Source of the DNA: Streptomyces naganishii JCM 4654
GTDB taxonomy: Bacteria; Actinomycetota; Actinomycetes; Streptomycetales; Streptomycetaceae
Assembly (NCBI RefSeq): GCF_014650575.1
Contig: NZ_BMVF01000017.1
Span: 91,261-155,260 of the forward strand
DNA: 64,000 nucleotides
Direction of reading: 5' to 3'
Part shown: positions 1 through 8,976 of the stretch, piece after piece
Layout: every line of letters starts with the position of its first letter
Numbering within the stretch: the first letter of the stretch is position 1
Notes under the pieces: generated by a model
Database searches by the model: none
Seen by the model: the letters and a program-made list of their open reading frames with translations, nothing else
What the model was told of the DNA's origin: nothing
Translations under genes and position numbers: made by a program

Positions 1-225
1 GAGTCCATGCCCGAGGGCCGGCTGGTCTTCCTGGCCCCGCCCTCCTGGGAGGAGCTGGTGCGCAGGCTCACCGGCCGCGGGACCGAGCCGCCCGAGGTGA
101 TCGAGCGCCGGCTCCAGGCCGCGAAGGTCGAGCTGGCGGCCGAGCCCGAGTTCGACGAGACCCTGGTCAACACCTCCGTCGAGGACGTGGCGCGCGAGCT
201 GCTAGCCTTGATGGACGTCGTGTGA
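1..225 (+). CDS. gmk: guanylate kinase, C-terminal part (gene starts before the window)
   Basis: The reading frame is open from base 1 and ends with TGA at 223-225, so about 74 C-terminal codons are visible. The segment with FLAPPSWEELVRRLTGRGTE, then ERRLQAAKVEL and the terminal DVARELLALMDVV, is the LID and C-terminal part of bacterial guanylate kinase, which phosphorylates GMP to GDP with ATP in the cytoplasm. The P-loop half lies outside the window, so the start and promoter cannot be seen. The downstream gene is rpoZ, the usual gmk-rpoZ order in actinobacteria, with a 65-bp gap. Confidence 0.9.
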   Translation, partial: ESMPEGRLVFLAPPSWEELVRRLTGRGTEPPEVIERRLQAAKVELAAEPEFDETLVNTSVEDVARELLALMDVV

Positions 226-290
226 TCGTGACGGTCACCGTGACGATCGTCGCAGCGACTGATTCTTTCCCATCCATCGGAAGGTAGAGC

Positions 291-563
291 GTGTCCTCTT
301 CCATCTCCGCGCCCGAGGGCATCATCAACCCGCCGATCGACGAGCTCCTCGAGGCCACCGACTCGAAGTACAGCCTCGTGATCTACGCGGCCAAGCGCGC
401 CCGCCAGATCAACGCGTACTACTCGCAGCTCGGCGAGGGCCTCCTCGAGTACGTCGGTCCTCTCGTCGACACCCACGTCCACGAGAAGCCGCTCTCCATC
501 GCCCTGCGCGAGATCAACGCGGGCCTGCTGACCTCCGAGGCCGTCGAGGGCCCGGGTCAGTAA
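291..563 (+). CDS. rpoZ: DNA-directed RNA polymerase omega subunit
   Basis: The product is 90 aa, the normal length for the actinobacterial omega subunit, which helps assemble and stabilise RNA polymerase by clamping the beta' C-terminus. The hallmark segment is PPIDELLEATDSKYSLVIYA followed by AKRARQINAYYSQL. The C-terminal part, EKPLSIALREINAGLL, is also typical. The start is GTG, preceded by a GGAAGG ribosome-binding site at about 279-284. It follows gmk and precedes coaBC. A hairpin lies just downstream. Confidence 0.96.
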   Translation: MSSSISAPEGIINPPIDELLEATDSKYSLVIYAAKRARQINAYYSQLGEGLLEYVGPLVDTHVHEKPLSIALREINAGLLTSEAVEGPGQ

Positions 564-592
564 GTCATATCTGCAGATCGCAGCAGGTTTTT

Positions 593-627
593 CCACAGGC
601 CCGGCGGCGCGACTGTCGGGCCTGTGG
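593..627. terminator. hairpin between rpoZ and coaBC
   Basis: Perfect 11-bp arms (CCACAGGCCCG at 593-603 and its reverse complement at 617-627) enclose a 13-nt loop, 30 bases after the rpoZ stop. There is no T-run on the + strand side; a run of five T lies just before it. It could terminate or attenuate rpoZ transcription before coaBC. Confidence 0.5.
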
Positions 628-706
628 TGTGTAGTGGAGCCGTACGCCCGCGCCGACGAGCCGGGGTGCGCGGTGTCCGGTGACGGTGTCGAGTGCGGGA
701 GGCCCG

Positions 707-1909
707 GTGAGCGAGCCCAAGGTCGTTCTGGGAGTGAGTGGCGGCATCGCCGCGTACAAGGCGTGCGAGCTGCTGCGCCGGCTTTCGGAGTCCGGTCATG
801 ACGTGCGCGTGGTGCCCACCGCGTCCGCGCTGCACTTCGTCGGCGCCGCCACCTGGTCCGCCCTGTCCGGCAACCCCGTCTCCACCGAGGTCTGGGACGA
901 CGTCCACGAGGTCCCGCACGTCCGCATCGGCCAGCACGCCGACCTCGTGGTCGTGGCGCCCGCCACGGCCGACACGCTCGCCAGGGCCGCCCACGGCCTC
1001 GCCGACGACCTGCTGACCAACACCCTGCTCACCGCCCGCTGCCCGGTGGTCTTCGCGCCCGCCATGCACACCGAGATGTGGGAGCACCCCGCCACCCAGG
1101 AGAACGTGGCGACGCTGCGCCGCCGCGGCGCCGTGGTGATCGAGCCGGCCGTGGGCCGTCTGACCGGCGTCGACACCGGCAAGGGCCGGCTGCCCGACCC
1201 CGCGGAGATCTTCGAGGTCTGCCGCCGTGTCCTCGCCCGGGGCGCCACCGGGCCCGACCTCGCCGGGCGGCACGTCGTCGTCAGCGCCGGCGGCACCCGC
1301 GAGCCCCTCGACCCCGTCCGCTTCCTGGGCAACCGCTCCTCCGGCAAGCAGGGCTACGCCCTCGCGCGCACCGCCGCCGCCCGCGGCGCCCGGGTCACGC
1401 TGGTCGCCGCGAACACCGCGCTGCCGGATCCGGCGGGCGTGGACGTCGTCCGCGTGGGGACGGCCGTGCAGCTGCGCGAGGCGGTGCTCAAGGCGGCCGC
1501 CGACGCCGACGCGGTGGTCATGGCCGCCGCCGTCGCCGACTTCCGCCCCGCCGCCTACGCCACCGGGAAGATCAAGAAGAAGGACGACCAGGAGCCCGAG
1601 CCGATCGTCCTGGTGCGCAATCCGGACGTTCTGGCGGAGATATCGGCCGGCCGGGCGCGGTCCGGACAGGTGATCGTCGGATTCGCCGCCGAGACCGACG
1701 ACGTCCTCGCCAACGGCCGCGCCAAGCTCGCCCGCAAGGGCTGCGACCTGCTCGTGGTCAACGAGGTCGGGGAGCGCAAGACCTTCGGCGCGGAGGAGAA
1801 CGAGGCCGTGGTCCTCGGCGCCGACGGCAGCGAAACCCCCGTACCGCACGGGCCGAAGGAAGCCCTGGCCGAGACCGTGTGGGACCTGGTGAAGGCCCGG
1901 CTCGCCTGA
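707..1909 (+). CDS. coaBC: bifunctional phosphopantothenoylcysteine decarboxylase / phosphopantothenate-cysteine ligase
   Basis: This is CoaBC (Dfp), which makes 4'-phosphopantetheine for coenzyme A. The N-terminal flavoprotein (CoaC) domain opens with GVSGGIAAYK (residues 9-18). It has VVVAPATADTLAR and, at about residues 118-125, PAMHTEMW, the actinobacterial form of the PxMNxxMW active-site motif. The CoaB ligase domain begins near residue 195 with GGTREPLDPVRFLGN and has the AAAVADFRP, KIKKKD and RNPDVLAEI segments. The frame is open from a GTG at 680, but only GTG 707 has a GGGAGG ribosome-binding site (697-702), which gives 400 aa. metK follows, so two cofactor genes (CoA, SAM) are adjacent. 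Confidence 0.94.
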   Translation: MSEPKVVLGVSGGIAAYKACELLRRLSESGHDVRVVPTASALHFVGAATWSALSGNPVSTEVWDDVHEVPHVRIGQHADLVVVAPATADTLARAAHGLADDLLTNTLLTARCPVVFAPAMHTEMWEHPATQENVATLRRRGAVVIEPAVGRLTGVDTGKGRLPDPAEIFEVCRRVLARGATGPDLAGRHVVVSAGGTREPLDPVRFLGNRSSGKQGYALARTAAARGARVTLVAANTALPDPAGVDVVRVGTAVQLREAVLKAAADADAVVMAAAVADFRPAAYATGKIKKKDDQEPEPIVLVRNPDVLAEISAGRARSGQVIVGFAAETDDVLANGRAKLARKGCDLLVVNEVGERKTFGAEENEAVVLGADGSETPVPHGPKEALAETVWDLVKARLA

Positions 1910-2146
1910 CCGTCCCGGCCGTTCCGTGGACGCTACGCGCCCCGCACTCGGCGTGTGGCGCCTCTGGCCAAGGCCGCCGGACATTGGGCAGAATGCCCGT
2001 GCCGCAGGTCACAGGGCTCCCGAGAGGCGAGACAGGTGGGCCGGTGGCCGAGCGCGACCGATAAACTGTTCTCGGACGACCCGGGCGCAGCCCCCGTGGC
2101 GTCCGCCCATGATCAGCCAGCAGCCGCTGCAACCCCAGGGAGCGTT

Positions 2147-3355
2147 GTGTCCCGTCGCCTGTTCACCTCGGAGTCCGTGACCGAAGGTCACCCCGACAAG
2201 ATCGCTGACCAGATCAGCGACACCATTCTCGACGCGCTTCTGCGTGAGGACCCGGCCTCCCGGGTCGCCGTCGAGACGCTGATCACCACCGGCCTGGTCC
2301 ACGTGGCCGGCGAGGTCACCACCAAGACGTACGCGGACATCGCCACCCTGGTCCGCAACAAGATCCTCGAGATCGGCTACGACTCCTCGAAGAAGGGCTT
2401 CGACGGCGCCTCCTGCGGCGTGTCCGTCTCCATCGGCGCGCAGTCCCCGGACATCGCGCAGGGCGTCGACACCGCGTACGAGACCCGGGTGGAGGGCGAC
2501 GAGGACGAGCTGGACCGGCAGGGCGCCGGCGACCAGGGCCTGATGTTCGGCTACGCCTCGGACGAGACGCCGACGCTGATGCCGCTGCCCATCTTCCTGG
2601 CCCACCGCCTGTCCAAGCGCCTGTCGGACGTGCGCAAGAACGGCACGATCCCCTACCTGCGCCCGGACGGAAAGACCCAGGTCACCATCGAGTACGACGG
2701 CGACAAGGCGGTCCGCCTGGACACCGTGGTCGTCTCCTCGCAGCACGCGAGCGACATCGACCTGGAGTCGCTGCTCGCGCCCGACATCCGCGAGTTCGTG
2801 GTGGAGCCGGAGCTCAAGGCGCTCCTCGAGGACGGCATCAAGCTGGACACCGAGGGCTACCGGCTGCTGGTCAACCCCACCGGGCGGTTCGAGATCGGCG
2901 GCCCGATGGGCGACGCCGGCCTGACCGGCCGCAAGATCATCATCGACACGTACGGCGGCATGGCCCGCCACGGCGGCGGCGCCTTCTCCGGCAAGGACCC
3001 CTCCAAGGTGGACCGGAGCGCCGCGTACGCGATGCGCTGGGTCGCCAAGAACGTCGTCGCGGCGGGCCTGGCCTCCCGCTGCGAGGTCCAGGTCGCGTAC
3101 GCCATCGGCAAGGCCGAGCCGGTCGGCCTGTTCGTGGAGACCTTCGGCACCGCCAAGGTCGACCACGAGAAGATCGAGAAGGCGATCGACGAGGTCTTCG
3201 ACCTCCGCCCGGCCGCGATCATCCGCGACCTCGACCTGCTCCGCCCGATCTACGCCCAGACCGCCGCCTACGGCCACTTCGGCCGTGAGCTGCCCGACTT
3301 CACCTGGGAGCGCACCGACCGCGTGGACGCCCTGCGCGAGGCTGCCGGGCTGTAA
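2147..3355 (+). CDS. metK: S-adenosylmethionine synthetase
   Basis: The product is 402 aa, the usual Streptomyces MetK length. It forms S-adenosylmethionine from methionine and ATP. Signatures include FTSESVTEGHPDKIADQ near the N-terminus, GAGDQGLMFGYA at about residues 125-136, and GGGAFSGKDPSKVDRSAAY at about residues 276-294. The frame runs further upstream, but GTG 2147 is the only start that fits the family and has a GGGAG ribosome-binding site (2138-2142). The 237-bp leader after coaBC shows no SAM riboswitch I can recognise. A possible -10 (TAAACT, 2062-2067) lies 80 bases ahead. A strong terminator follows the gene. Confidence 0.96.
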   Translation: MSRRLFTSESVTEGHPDKIADQISDTILDALLREDPASRVAVETLITTGLVHVAGEVTTKTYADIATLVRNKILEIGYDSSKKGFDGASCGVSVSIGAQSPDIAQGVDTAYETRVEGDEDELDRQGAGDQGLMFGYASDETPTLMPLPIFLAHRLSKRLSDVRKNGTIPYLRPDGKTQVTIEYDGDKAVRLDTVVVSSQHASDIDLESLLAPDIREFVVEPELKALLEDGIKLDTEGYRLLVNPTGRFEIGGPMGDAGLTGRKIIIDTYGGMARHGGGAFSGKDPSKVDRSAAYAMRWVAKNVVAAGLASRCEVQVAYAIGKAEPVGLFVETFGTAKVDHEKIEKAIDEVFDLRPAAIIRDLDLLRPIYAQTAAYGHFGRELPDFTWERTDRVDALREAAGL

Positions 3356-3377
3356 GCCCGGCCAGGAGCCCTTCCAC

Positions 3378-3412
3378 CGAGGCCCGGTTTCCCGCGGGGG
3401 AACCGGGCCTCG
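3378..3412. terminator. terminator after metK
   Basis: A 12-bp perfect stem (3378-3389 with 3401-3412) is extended by CCC/GGG pairs next to a small loop. It lies 22 bases beyond the metK stop and forms a strong GC hairpin that separates metK from priA. Confidence 0.75.
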
Positions 3413-3487
3413 GCCGTGCGCCGCTGACGGTCGGCTTCAGCCGTCGGCGGTCTTCGGCTGTCAGTGGCATTTGGTAAGAATGCAAGC

Positions 3488-5635
3488 GTGAGCAGCGAGA
3501 ACGGGCCGGGGGACGGCGAGGGCGCGCAGGCGCCGCCGGAGCAGCTCGCGCTCATCCGGGAGAGCGTGCGCAAGGCCAAGGAGCCCCGGGCCAAGCCGCG
3601 CACCTGGCGGGGCGCCGCCCTCGCCGAGCACCTGCCGGTGGCGCGGGTGCTGGTCGACAAGGGCGTGCTGCACCTCGACCGGTACTTCGACTACGCCGTG
3701 CCCGCCGAGCTGGACGCCGACGCCCAGCCCGGCGTCCGGGTCCGCGTCCGCTTCGGGGCCGGACGGCACCGGGTGCGCGAGGGGCGCCGCGAGGGCGGCG
3801 GACTCATCGACGGCTACCTCGTGGAGCGCCGCGCCGACTCCGACTACTCCGGTCCGCTCGCGGCCCTCGCCCAGGTGGTCTCGCCCGAGCCCGTGCTCAG
3901 CGCCGAGCTGCTGGGCCTGGCCAGGGCCGTCGCCGACCGGTACGCGGGCAGCGTCGCCGACGTGCTCCAGCTCGCCGTGCCGCCGCGCAGCGCCCGTGCC
4001 GAGCGGCGGCCCTCGCCCGAGCCCCTGCCCCCGCCGCCGGCCCCGGACCCCGGATCGTGGGCCCGGTACGAGCAGGGCAGCGCCTTCGTCGAGTCGCTGG
4101 CCGCCGGGGGCGCCCCCAGGGCCGTGTGGAACGCGCTGCCCGGGCCGCTGTGGTGCGAGGAGCTGGCCCGCGCCGTCGCCGCGACGCTCGCCTCGGGGCG
4201 CGGCGCGCTGGTCGTCGTACCGGACGGGCGGGCCGCCGCGCGGGTGGACGCCGCGCTCACCGCCCTGCTGGGCGAGGGGCGGCACGCGCTGCTCACCGCG
4301 GAGACCGGCCCCGAGAAGCGGTACGCGCAGTGGCTCGCGGTGCGCAGGGGCGCCGTACGGGCCGTGGTGGGGACCCGGGCCGCCATGTTCGCGCCGGTCG
4401 CGGACCTCGGCCTCGTCGCCGTCTGGGACGACGGGGACGACAGCCACAGCGAGCAGCACGCGCCGCAGCCGCACGCCCGCGATGTGCTGCTGCTGCGCGC
4501 CGCGCTCGACAAGTGCGGCTTCCTGCTGGGCGGTTGGAGCTGCACGGTGGAGGCCGCGCAGCTCGTCGAGAGCGGCTGGGCGCGGCCGCTGGTCGCCGGC
4601 CGGGAGCAGGTGCGGCGGGCCGCGCCCCTCGTACGGACCGTGGGGGACGAGGACCTCGCCCGGGACGAGGCCGCCCGCGCCGCGCGGTTGCCCACGCTCG
4701 CCTGGCAGGTGGTCCGCGACGGGCTGCGGCACGGGCCGGTGCTGGTCCAGGTGCCCAGGCGGGGCTACGTGCCCCGGATGGCGTGCGCCAACTGCCGTGC
4801 CCCTGCCCGCTGCCGGCACTGCGCGGGCCCGCTCCAGGGACAGGACGCCGGGACGCTGCGCTGCGGCTGGTGCGGCCGCGAGGAGGGCGCCTGGCACTGC
4901 CCGGAGTGCGGCGGTTTCCGGCTGCGGGCGCAGGTCGTGGGTGCCCGGCGGACGGCCGAGGAGCTGGGGCGGGCCTTTCCGGCGGTGCCGGTGCGCACCT
5001 CGGGGCGCGAGCACGTGCTGGACACGGTGCCGGACGCTCCCGCACTGGTCGTCAGCACGCCCGGCGCCGAGCCGGTCGCCGAGGGCGGGTACGCGGCCGC
5101 CCTGCTGCTGGACGGCTGGGCGATGCTCGGGCGGCCCGATCTGCGAGCCGGGGAGGACGCGCTGCGGCGGTGGATCGCGGCCGGTGCGCTGGTGCGGCCG
5201 CAGGGCGAGCGGGGCACGGTGGTCGTCGTGGCCGAGCCCACCCTGCGGCCCGTGCAGGCGCTGGTGCGCTGGGATCCGGTGGGGCACGCGCTGCGGGAAC
5301 TGGCCGAGCGGGCCGAACTCGGCTTCCCGCCGGTGTCGCGCATGGCGGCGGTGTCGGGTCCGCCGGAGTCGGTCGCGGACTTCCTGCACGCGGTCGAACT
5401 GCCCTCCGACGCGGAGGTGTTGGGCCCCGTACCGCTGGCGGTCACCCCGCCGGGCCGCCCTCGCCGCTCGGGCACGCCCCCGCCCGGCGAACACTGGGAC
5501 CGCGCCCTGATCCGCGTGCCCCCCGGCAGCGGAACCGCGCTCGCCACCGCGCTCAAGGCCGCCCGGGCGGCCCGCACGGCCCGGGGGACCGGTGAGGCGG
5601 TGTGGGTACGAATCGATCCCCCCGACATCGGGTGA
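3488..5635 (+). CDS. priA: probable PriA-like replication restart protein lacking helicase motifs
   Basis: The 715-aa protein has the PriA N-terminal DNA-binding region (VARVLVDKGVLHLDRYFDYA) and a cysteine-rich zinc module at about residues 431-477 (CANC, CRHC, CGWC, CPEC). It lacks a recognisable Walker A GKT motif. The place of the helicase DEEH box is taken by WDDGDDS. UniProt annotates actinobacterial PriA proteins with the same caution, as probably not helicases. Its likely role is recognition of stalled forks. GTG 3488 was chosen because a -10-like AAGAAT at 3476-3481 puts the transcript start at or next to it, so the mRNA may be leaderless. An in-frame GTG at 3464 lies upstream of that -10. 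Confidence 0.85.
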   Translation: MSSENGPGDGEGAQAPPEQLALIRESVRKAKEPRAKPRTWRGAALAEHLPVARVLVDKGVLHLDRYFDYAVPAELDADAQPGVRVRVRFGAGRHRVREGRREGGGLIDGYLVERRADSDYSGPLAALAQVVSPEPVLSAELLGLARAVADRYAGSVADVLQLAVPPRSARAERRPSPEPLPPPPAPDPGSWARYEQGSAFVESLAAGGAPRAVWNALPGPLWCEELARAVAATLASGRGALVVVPDGRAAARVDAALTALLGEGRHALLTAETGPEKRYAQWLAVRRGAVRAVVGTRAAMFAPVADLGLVAVWDDGDDSHSEQHAPQPHARDVLLLRAALDKCGFLLGGWSCTVEAAQLVESGWARPLVAGREQVRRAAPLVRTVGDEDLARDEAARAARLPTLAWQVVRDGLRHGPVLVQVPRRGYVPRMACANCRAPARCRHCAGPLQGQDAGTLRCGWCGREEGAWHCPECGGFRLRAQVVGARRTAEELGRAFPAVPVRTSGREHVLDTVPDAPALVVSTPGAEPVAEGGYAAALLLDGWAMLGRPDLRAGEDALRRWIAAGALVRPQGERGTVVVVAEPTLRPVQALVRWDPVGHALRELAERAELGFPPVSRMAAVSGPPESVADFLHAVELPSDAEVLGPVPLAVTPPGRPRRSGTPPPGEHWDRALIRVPPGSGTALATALKAARAARTARGTGEAVWVRIDPPDIG

Positions 5636-5689
5636 GGGCGCTGTGCGGGGAGCCGACGTGCCCGGGTCCGGGTGGGCGGCCCGGCCGAG

Positions 5690-6232
5690 TCAGGCGTTGC
5701 GGGGCCCGGGGAAGGCCGTAGGGCGGGCCTCGTCGCGCAGGGACGGGCTGCCGGCCGTGGGCTGGGTCGGCATGGAGCGGGCCGCCGGGACCGTCGGCAC
5801 CGCGGCGATGCCGCCGCCCACGTTGACCGTGCGGGTGCCGGAGGGCTCCGTGGTCCGCTCGGCCTCGGCGGCGGCCTGGGCTGCGGCACGGCGCGCGCCG
5901 TAACGCCGGTGGACCGCCTGCTTGGTGACGCCGAGCGCCGATCCCACGGCGTCCCACGAGAAGCCGAGGGAGCGGTCGAAGTCCACGGCGGCGGTGACCA
6001 GGGTCTCCACGCTGTCCCGCAGTTCCTGCGCGAGGCGGACCGTCGGGGCGGGGGCACGCCCGTAGACGACGAAGCCCGTGGAGGGGCCGGTGCGGCGCGG
6101 GCGGTAGACGTTGCCCAGCTGGGCGGTGAGCGTGCGCAGTGCGTCCACCTGCCGGCGGACCCGCTCGATGTCCCGCACCAGCAAGTGCAGGCTGGCCCGG
6201 GCCTGGGCGTCGTGGGTTGCGTGGTCGGCCAT
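5690..6232 (-). CDS. helix-turn-helix DNA-binding protein, conserved in Streptomyces
   Basis: The product is 180 aa. The N-terminal half is rich in Arg/Gln helices (RDIERVRRQVDALRTLTAQL). The middle carries a clear helix-turn-helix, SWDAVGSALGVTKQAVHRRY, then an Ala-rich basic stretch and a disordered Pro/Ser tail. I do not know a function; a small transcription factor or nucleoid-associated role is likely. ATG 6232 has a GAGAGG ribosome-binding site 7 bases upstream; a TTG two codons earlier is less likely. It is convergent with priA and divergent from fmt. A perfect 21-bp dyad (6290-6310) 58 bases ahead of the start could be its own operator. Confidence 0.85.
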   Translation of the reverse strand: MADHATHDAQARASLHLLVRDIERVRRQVDALRTLTAQLGNVYRPRRTGPSTGFVVYGRAPAPTVRLAQELRDSVETLVTAAVDFDRSLGFSWDAVGSALGVTKQAVHRRYGARRAAAQAAAEAERTTEPSGTRTVNVGGGIAAVPTVPAARSMPTQPTAGSPSLRDEARPTAFPGPRNA

Positions 6233-6289
6233 GAACAAGCCTCTCGAACCGGCGTTGAAAGGAATCGGGCCGCCGATGCGGTCCCATTG

Positions 6290-6310
6290 TGGTCAACTCT
6301 TTCTTGACCA
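6290..6310. promoter_or_regulatory. inverted repeat between the HTH gene and fmt
   Basis: Perfect 7-bp arms, TGGTCAA (6290-6296) and TTGACCA (6304-6310), are separated by CTCTTTC. The minus-strand arm reads TTGACC and could double as a -35 box. The spacing of one and a half to two helical turns suits a dimeric regulator. The bound protein is unknown; the adjacent HTH protein is the first candidate. Confidence 0.4.
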
Positions 6311-6339
6311 ACGCGTTTTCCCTCCGGTGGTCACGGTGA

Positions 6340-6369
6340 GGGGGCGTAAGAACATATGCGTACGCCCCC
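6340..6369. promoter_or_regulatory. 9-bp inverted repeat upstream of fmt
   Basis: GGGGGCGTA (6340-6348) and its exact complement (6361-6369) flank an AT-containing 12-nt loop with CATATG. It lies 90 bases ahead of fmt and 37 bases ahead of a TAGACT -10-like box (6406-6411). It could be an operator or a transcript hairpin. Confidence 0.3.
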
Positions 6370-6459
6370 GCGGGTGGACGCGCGCTGCGCCGCCCGTCGT
6401 GGTCATAGACTGGTGCGCTGCCCGCCGTCCACCGCCGCCCGAGAGGCCCAAGCCAGCCC

Positions 6460-7392
6460 ATGAAGCTCGTCTTCGCCGGTACCCCCGAGGTCGCCGTTCC
6501 CGCCCTGGACGCCCTGCTCGCCTCCGGACGGCACGAGGTGGCCGCCGTCGTCACCCGGCCCGACGCGCCGGCCGGACGCGGGCGCAGGCTGGTCGCGAGC
6601 CCCGTCGCCGAGCGGGCCCTCGAGGCCGGCATCGAGGTGCTGAAGCCGGTCAAGCCGCGCGAGCCGGAGTTCCTGGAGCGGTTGAGGGAGATCGCCCCGG
6701 ACTGCTGCCCGGTCGTCGCCTACGGCGCCCTGCTGCCCAGGGTGGCCCTGGACGTGCCGGCCCACGGCTGGGTCAACCTGCACTTCTCGCTGCTGCCGGC
6801 CTGGCGCGGCGCGGCGCCCGTGCAGCACGCGCTGATGGCGGGCGACGAGATCACCGGCGCCTCCACCTTCCTCATCGAGGAGGGGCTCGACTCCGGGCCC
6901 GTCTACGGCACGGTCACGGAGGAGATCCGGCCCACCGACACCAGCGGCGACCTGCTCACCCGGCTCGCCTTCGCGGGGGCCGGACTGCTCGCGGCGACCA
7001 TGGACGGCATCGAGGACGGCACCCTCAAGGCCGTGCCGCAGCCCGCGGAGGGCGTCACGCTCGCGCCGAAGATCACGGTCGAGGACGCGAAGGTCGACTG
7101 GAGCGCGCCCGCGCTGCGGGTGGACCGGGTGGTGCGCGGGTGCACGCCCGCGCCGGGTGCGTGGACCACGTTCCGCGGTGAGCGCCTGAAGCTGATCCAG
7201 GCAAAGCCCGTGCCCGGGCGGACCGACCTGGCGCCGGGCGCGCTCGCCGCCGGCAAGAACAGCGTCCACGTCGGCACCGGCTCCTACGCCGTCGAGCTGC
7301 TGTGGGTCCAGGCGCAGGGCAAGAGGCCGATGAGCGCCGCCGACTGGGCCCGCGGCGCCCGCATCACCGAGGGCGAGTCCCTCGGCACCTGA
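6460..7392 (+). CDS. fmt: methionyl-tRNA formyltransferase
   Basis: The product is 310 aa. It transfers a formyl group from 10-formyl-THF to initiator Met-tRNA. The catalytic set seen in E. coli Fmt is conserved at the same numbers: Asn106 and His108 in WVNLHFSLLPAWRGAAP, and Asp144 in EEGLDSGPVYG. The N-terminus MKLVFAGTPEVAVPALDAL is typical. ATG 6460 follows a GAGAGG ribosome-binding site. rsmB follows after 165 bp, the common fmt-rsmB pairing. A 22-bp direct repeat (7390-7411, 7414-7435) begins in the stop codon, and a GC-rich stretch separates the two genes. Confidence 0.96.
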   Translation: MKLVFAGTPEVAVPALDALLASGRHEVAAVVTRPDAPAGRGRRLVASPVAERALEAGIEVLKPVKPREPEFLERLREIAPDCCPVVAYGALLPRVALDVPAHGWVNLHFSLLPAWRGAAPVQHALMAGDEITGASTFLIEEGLDSGPVYGTVTEEIRPTDTSGDLLTRLAFAGAGLLAATMDGIEDGTLKAVPQPAEGVTLAPKITVEDAKVDWSAPALRVDRVVRGCTPAPGAWTTFRGERLKLIQAKPVPGRTDLAPGALAAGKNSVHVGTGSYAVELLWVQAQGKRPMSAADWARGARITEGESLGT

Positions 7393-7557
7393 AGCGCCGC
7401 CCGCCCCGCCGCGTGAAGCGCCGCCCGCCCCGCCGAGGGCGGGCAGCACGGCGAGGGGCGCGGGCGGGAGCCGGGCGCGGGTGGGGCGTTCGGGGCGGCG
7501 CCGGGCGGGACGTAGGGTGGAGGTACCGCGCACTTCCACATCCGGAGCACCTTTTTC

Positions 7558-8976
7558 GTGAGCGACACCGAACGCCGGCCCCGCGGGGCCGGCAAGCCCT
7601 ACCGCCGTCCGCAGAAGGACCCCGTCCGCATCCTCGCCTTCGACGCGCTGCGCGCTGTGGACGAGCGGGACGCCTACGCCAACCTCGTGCTGCCCCCGCT
7701 GCTGCGCAAGGCGCGGGAGAAGGGCGGCTTCGACGGGCGGGACGCCGCGCTCGCGACCGAGCTGGTGTACGGCACGCTGCGCCGGCAGGGGACGTACGAC
7801 GCGATCATCGCCGCCTGCGTCGACCGGCCGCTCAGGGAGGTCGACCCGCCGGTCCTCGACGTGCTGACCCTCGGCGCGCACCAGCTGCTCGGGACGCGCA
7901 TCCCGAGCCACGCCGCCGTGTCCTCCACCGTCGAGCTCGCCCGGGTCGTCCTCGGCGACGGGCGGGCCAAGTTCGTCAACGCCGTGCTGCGCAAGGTCGC
8001 GCGGGACGACCTCGACGGGTGGCTGGAGAAGGTCGCCCCGCCCTACGACGAGGACCCCGAGGACCACCTTGCCGTCGTCCACTCCCACCCGCGCTGGGTC
8101 GTCTCCGCGCTGTGGGACTCCCTCGGCGGCGGCCGGGCCGGCATCGAGGACCTGCTGGAGGCGGACAACGAGCGGCCCGAGGTCACCCTGGTCGCCCGGC
8201 CCGGGCGGGCCACCGCCGAGGAGCTGCTGCGCGAGGAGGCCGCCGTGCCGGGCCGCTGGTCGCCGTACGCGGTGCGGCTCACCGAGGGCGGCGAACCGGG
8301 CGCCGTGGACGCCGTACGGGAGGGCCGCGCGGGCGTGCAGGACGAGGGCAGCCAGCTCGTCGCCCTGGCCCTGGCCAACGCGCCCCTGGACGGCCCCGAC
8401 GCCAAGTGGCTCGACGCCTGCGCCGGCCCCGGCGGCAAGGCGGCCCTGCTCGCCGCGCTCGCCGCGGAACGCGGAGCCGCGCTGCTCGCCTCCGAGAAGC
8501 AACCGCACCGCGCCGGGCTCGTGGCGAAGGCGCTCGCCGGAAACCCGGGGCCCTACCAGGTGATCGCCGCCGACGGCACCCGTCCGCCGTGGCGGCCCGC
8601 GAGCTTCGACCGCGTCCTCGTCGACGTGCCCTGCACCGGCCTGGGCGCCCTGCGCCGCCGCCCCGAGGCACGCTGGCGCCGCCGCCCGGAGGACCTGGAC
8701 GGCTTCGCCCCGCTCCAGCGGGGGCTGCTGCGCACGGCCCTGGAGTCGGTGCGGGCCGGCGGTGTGGTCGGCTACGCCACCTGCTCGCCCCACCTCGCCG
8801 AGACCCGCGCCGTCGTCTCCGACGTGCTCAAGCAGTTCCCCGCGGCCGAACTGATCGACGCCCGCCCCCTCCTGCCCGGCGTCCCCGCCCTGGGCGAGGG
8901 TCCGGACGTACAGCTCTGGCCGCACCTGCACGGCACCGACGCGATGTACCTGGCCCTCATCCGGCGGACCGCCTGA
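7558..8976 (+). CDS. rsmB: 16S rRNA (cytosine-967-C5)-methyltransferase
   Basis: The product is 472 aa, a NusB-like N-terminal RNA-binding domain fused to a C5-cytosine methyltransferase. It methylates C967 of 16S rRNA using SAM. SAM-binding DACAGPGGKAALLAAL is present, as are the two catalytic cysteines of the RsmB/NOL1 family: Cys359 in DVPCTGLGALRRRPEARWR and Cys409 in GYATCSPHLAETR. The start is GTG 7558, with a GGAG site about 10 bases upstream. A TAGGGT box at 7513-7518 may be the -10. Its 3' end overlaps the convergent MFS gene by 20 bp. Confidence 0.94.
   Translation: MSDTERRPRGAGKPYRRPQKDPVRILAFDALRAVDERDAYANLVLPPLLRKAREKGGFDGRDAALATELVYGTLRRQGTYDAIIAACVDRPLREVDPPVLDVLTLGAHQLLGTRIPSHAAVSSTVELARVVLGDGRAKFVNAVLRKVARDDLDGWLEKVAPPYDEDPEDHLAVVHSHPRWVVSALWDSLGGGRAGIEDLLEADNERPEVTLVARPGRATAEELLREEAAVPGRWSPYAVRLTEGGEPGAVDAVREGRAGVQDEGSQLVALALANAPLDGPDAKWLDACAGPGGKAALLAALAAERGAALLASEKQPHRAGLVAKALAGNPGPYQVIAADGTRPPWRPASFDRVLVDVPCTGLGALRRRPEARWRRRPEDLDGFAPLQRGLLRTALESVRAGGVVGYATCSPHLAETRAVVSDVLKQFPAAELIDARPLLPGVPALGEGPDVQLWPHLHGTDAMYLALIRRTA

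Noticed and set aside
1910..2146. Possible SAM riboswitch before metK
   Set aside because: I compared it with SAM-I and SAM-IV core sequences from memory and could not match the conserved blocks; only a possible -10 is visible.
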